DNA from: Flavobacteriaceae bacterium
Lineage (GTDB): Bacteria; Bacteroidota; Bacteroidia; Flavobacteriales; Flavobacteriaceae
NCBI GenBank assembly: GCA_947448525.1
Contig: CANFNV010000011.1
Location: forward strand, 1 to 64,000
DNA length: 64,000 nt
Direction of reading: 5' to 3'
Shown: piece by piece, positions 62,036-64,000 of the stretch
How positions within the stretch are numbered: position 1 is the stretch's first letter
How the letters are laid out: each line of letters begins with the position of its first letter
Made by a program: the position numbers and the translations under genes
Notes under the pieces: generated by a model
The model's database searches: none
The model's input: only the letters and a program-made list of their open reading frames with translations
Told to the model about the DNA's origin: nothing

Positions 62036-63322
62036 ATGACTATATTCTGGTTCCGACGCGATTTAAGATTAGACGATAATACCGGACTTTTTCATGCTTT
62101 AAATAGCGGTAAAGAGGTACTTCCTCTATTCATTTTTGATGATGCTATTTTATCACAACTTCCAAAAGATGATGCTCGTGTAACCTTCATCCATCAACAA
62201 TTGGAAAAGATTCAAAATCAATTGCAAAGTATCGGAAAATCGTTAGCCATTTTTCATGGAAAACCACTTGAAATTTATCAAAAGTTGGTTGCTGAAAACG
62301 ATATAAAAGCCGTTTATACCAATCACGATTATGAACCGTATGCTCGCAAACGCGATTTAGAATTATTTCATCTTTTTAAAGAGCATAATATTGAATTCAA
62401 AACCAGTAAAGATCAGGTGGTTTTTGAAAAAAGTGAAGTCGTTAAAGACGATGGAACACCCTATGTAGTTTATACTCCCTTTTCCAATAAGTGGAAAGAA
62501 AACTTCAAGAAAATACAGTTAGTCAACTACAATTCGGAAGATTATTTAAACAATATTGCATCTCACTCCTATCCTTTTTTGAGTTTGAATGAAATCGGAT
62601 TTGAAACTGCTTCTATTTCTATTAGTTCTTTTGATGTTTCAAATAATCTTATTGATAATTACGAAGCCACTCGGAATTTTCCAGCGTTGAATAAAACCTC
62701 CTATTTGGGAATTTATTTAAGATTTGGTGTCGTCTCCATTCGGAAAATGGTTTCGAAAGCTATTGAAAGCAAAAACGAAACTTTTTTCAAAGAATTAATT
62801 TGGCGGGAATTTTTCATGCAAATACTTTGGCATTTTCCTCACACAACAAAAGCTTCATTCCGTCCAAAATATGATGCCATTCAATGGGATAATAACGAAG
62901 CATTATTTCAAAAATGGTGTGAAGGAAAAACAGGATATCCTTTTGTAGATGCGGGTATGCGCGAACTCAATGCTACTGGTCACATGCACAATCGGGTACG
63001 AATGATAACCGCAAGCTTTTTATGTAAACATTTATTAATTGATTGGCGTTGGGGAGAAACGTATTTTGCGACCAAACTTTTAGATTATGAACAGTCCAGC
63101 AATGTTGGAAATTGGCAATGGGCTGCAGGAAGTGGCGTTGATGCGGCACCCTATTTCCGGATTTTCAATCCAACAGAGCAAATTAAAAAGTTTGATAAAG
63201 AACTGAAATACATCAAAAAATGGATTCCCGAATTGGAATCTTTTGACTATCCAAAACCTATTGTCGATCATAAAGAAGCTAGGGAAAGATGCTTACGAGT
63301 GTATAAAGAAGCTGTGGGGTAA
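62036..63322 (+). CDS. phrB: Cryptochrome/photolyase family (deoxyribodipyrimidine photolyase)
   Basis: A 428-aa blue-light flavoprotein that repairs cyclobutane pyrimidine dimers. The N-terminal antenna domain begins FWFRRDLRLDDNTGLFHAL. The C-terminal FAD domain has TSYLGIYLRFGVVSIRKM, FWREFFMQI-like LIWREFFMQILWHFPHT, GYPFVDAGMRELNATGHMHNR and NVGNWQWAAGSGVDAAPYFR with the FAD-binding and tryptophan residues. It closes the SRPBCC-SDR operon. Class and antenna chromophore are not settled by sequence. Confidence 0.9.
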   Translation: MTIFWFRRDLRLDDNTGLFHALNSGKEVLPLFIFDDAILSQLPKDDARVTFIHQQLEKIQNQLQSIGKSLAIFHGKPLEIYQKLVAENDIKAVYTNHDYEPYARKRDLELFHLFKEHNIEFKTSKDQVVFEKSEVVKDDGTPYVVYTPFSNKWKENFKKIQLVNYNSEDYLNNIASHSYPFLSLNEIGFETASISISSFDVSNNLIDNYEATRNFPALNKTSYLGIYLRFGVVSIRKMVSKAIESKNETFFKELIWREFFMQILWHFPHTTKASFRPKYDAIQWDNNEALFQKWCEGKTGYPFVDAGMRELNATGHMHNRVRMITASFLCKHLLIDWRWGETYFATKLLDYEQSSNVGNWQWAAGSGVDAAPYFRIFNPTEQIKKFDKELKYIKKWIPELESFDYPKPIVDHKEARERCLRVYKEAVG

Positions 63323-63404
63323 ATCAGTACGAATTTTTAGGTTTCTCCTCCTACGGGAGTGTTCGAAGAACGAGATGGCTTTCCTTACTAAACGTCTGTT
63401 AATT

Positions 63405-63448
63405 GTTACACAGAGATACACTGAGTTTAGCACAGAGTTACACGGAGA
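63405..63448 (-). repeat. CTCTGTG-family repeat
   Basis: The complement reads as clustered CTCTGTG, ACTCAGTG and CTCCGTG words. It is related to the block at 42340-42372. Confidence 0.5.
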
Positions 63449-63492
63449 ATTTTTTATTTTAAAACTAAAATCATACCACAACAAATTAAAAA

Positions 63493-63509
63493 AATCTGCG
63501 AATCTGCGG
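63493..63509 (+). repeat. Tandem AATCTGCG x2 (dispersed repeat family A)
   Basis: Two adjacent AATCTGCG copies plus G. It matches the block at 4591-4607 except for C/T in each copy. The whole 63323-63558 gap holds this, the preceding repeat and a palindrome GTTCGAAGAAC, with no gene seen. Confidence 0.55.
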
Positions 63510-63558
63510 TAAACTATAAAATAGAATATTTTAAATTCTGCTTTTATGGTGGAGAATA

Positions 63559-64000
63559 CTACCCAGAAATTCTAGATATACTATCAAAACTCAATTCATT
63601 AAAGTTATTGATAACATTATCTGCCAACGAATAATCTTGGAGTTTGGTATTTACGCTGTTGTAACCAATGCAATAAATTCCTGCGGCTTTTGCAGCAATA
63701 ATTCCGTTGGTGCTGTCTTCAATTACAATGCAATTTTCAACGGGAGTTCCTGATAATTCCGCTGCTTTCAAAAAAATTGCTGGATGTGGTTTCGACTTCG
63801 GAAAATCTTCTCCAGAAACAATGTGAGTAAAATAGTGATGCAGATTAAATCGAGTAAAAATCCTATTTATGGTGACATAAGCTGAAGATGAAGCCAACAC
63901 CAACTGCATTCCATTAGCATACAAATCTTTAATCAAATCTTCAACGCCTTCCAACAAATACAAGTCTTCCTTTTGGTCAAAGGCATCGTTAAACAAGTTG
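63559..64000 (-). CDS. HAD-superfamily phosphatase, beta-phosphoglucomutase-like (N-terminal part outside window)
   Basis: The 3' part of a leftward gene: about 147 codons are present and the frame continues past the right edge without a start. The visible half has LLEGVEDLIKDLYANGMQLVLASSSAYVT, then IVSGEDFPKSKPHPAIFLKAAE with the conserved KPHP lysine, and CIVIEDSTNGIIAAKAAG with the acidic motif. That is the class C1 cap-type HAD pattern of beta-phosphoglucomutases and phosphatases such as YcjU or GS1. The nucleophile aspartates are outside the window. Function cannot be narrowed further. Confidence 0.8.
   Translation of the reverse strand, partial: NLFNDAFDQKEDLYLLEGVEDLIKDLYANGMQLVLASSSAYVTINRIFTRFNLHHYFTHIVSGEDFPKSKPHPAIFLKAAELSGTPVENCIVIEDSTNGIIAAKAAGIYCIGYNSVNTKLQDYSLADNVINNFNELSFDSISRISG

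Noticed and set aside
63323..63400. Text with GTTCGAAGAAC and CTCCTACGGGAG resembled a REP or an attachment site
   Set aside because: Short imperfect palindromes only; no integrase, tRNA or duplicated end in the window.
1..64000. tRNA, rRNA, riboswitch, prophage and insertion sequences
   Set aside because: I looked on both strands and saw no cloverleaf, rRNA block, transposase or phage genes that I could support.

Overview
The window reads as a chromosomal segment of a low-GC member of the Bacteroidota, most likely Flavobacteriia close to Flavobacterium. The evidence is internal. A LRR protein carries a type IX secretion (Por-type) C-terminal tail. LpxC and FabZ are fused, and the E1 alpha and beta subunits of a 2-oxoacid dehydrogenase are fused. 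There is a SusC/TonB-like barrel with a carboxypeptidase-regulatory plug region. Many genes are preceded by the Bacteroidota -7 promoter element TAnnTTTG and lack a Shine-Dalgarno sequence. I saw no tRNA, rRNA, CRISPR, prophage or insertion sequence; all genes look chromosomal.

Layout. 1-16 kb: the end of a DUF47 phosphate-transport accessory gene, an acyl-CoA carboxylase beta subunit, a T9SS-sorted LRR protein, an M1 peptidase, a DUF1801 protein, a CPBP protease-menE pair, a TonB-type receptor, a 55-aa membrane protein, CorA, and two histidine-utilisation genes (hutI, hutG) separated by an opposite-strand coiled-coil membrane protein. 16-28 kb: acs, a fused branched-chain-type E1, then an envelope block (HD hydrolase, lpxD, lpxC-fabZ, lpxA, efp, a second lpxD-like gene, an NTF2-like gene) and sucD. 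28-35.6 kb: an iron oxygenase, an eIF1/SUI1-like protein, a nucleoside phosphorylase, a cytosolic NMT1-like binding protein, ung, mutS2 without an Smr domain, and two small redox/VOC genes.

35.7-46.5 kb is the most interesting part: ten tightly packed + strand genes that look like one catabolic operon. They encode a flavin reductase, a fused FAD hydroxylase/old-yellow-enzyme, an aryl-CoA ligase, an FMN glutamate-synthase-like protein, a hotdog thioesterase, a nitrilase-family hydrolase, a double-cupin gentisate-type dioxygenase, an FAH-family hydrolase, a maleate isomerase and a pterin carbinolamine dehydratase. My reading is a CoA-primed anthranilate route: anthranilate, anthraniloyl-CoA, 5-hydroxyanthraniloyl-CoA, 5-hydroxyanthranilate, maleamylpyruvate, maleamate plus pyruvate, maleate plus ammonia, fumarate. 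It gives every core enzyme, including the nitrilase-family amidase, a step. A salicylate/gentisate route is the main alternative and leaves the amidase unexplained. The pathway is inference; the families are read from motifs.

46.5-64 kb: yifB/comM, a membrane protein plus XRE regulator pair with phased operator-like repeats, a pabB-tilS-dsbD operon, lpdA, a DUF2520-kdsC pair, a frameshifted four-helix-bundle gene, a UbiA prenyltransferase-maf pair, a 33-aa membrane protein joined to a sodium:solute symporter, a SRPBCC-SDR-photolyase operon, and the 3' part of a HAD phosphatase running off the end. Several short dispersed repeat families (AATCTGYG, CTCTGTG and CAGT-rich words) fill gaps; one appears to have entered the pabB coding sequence.
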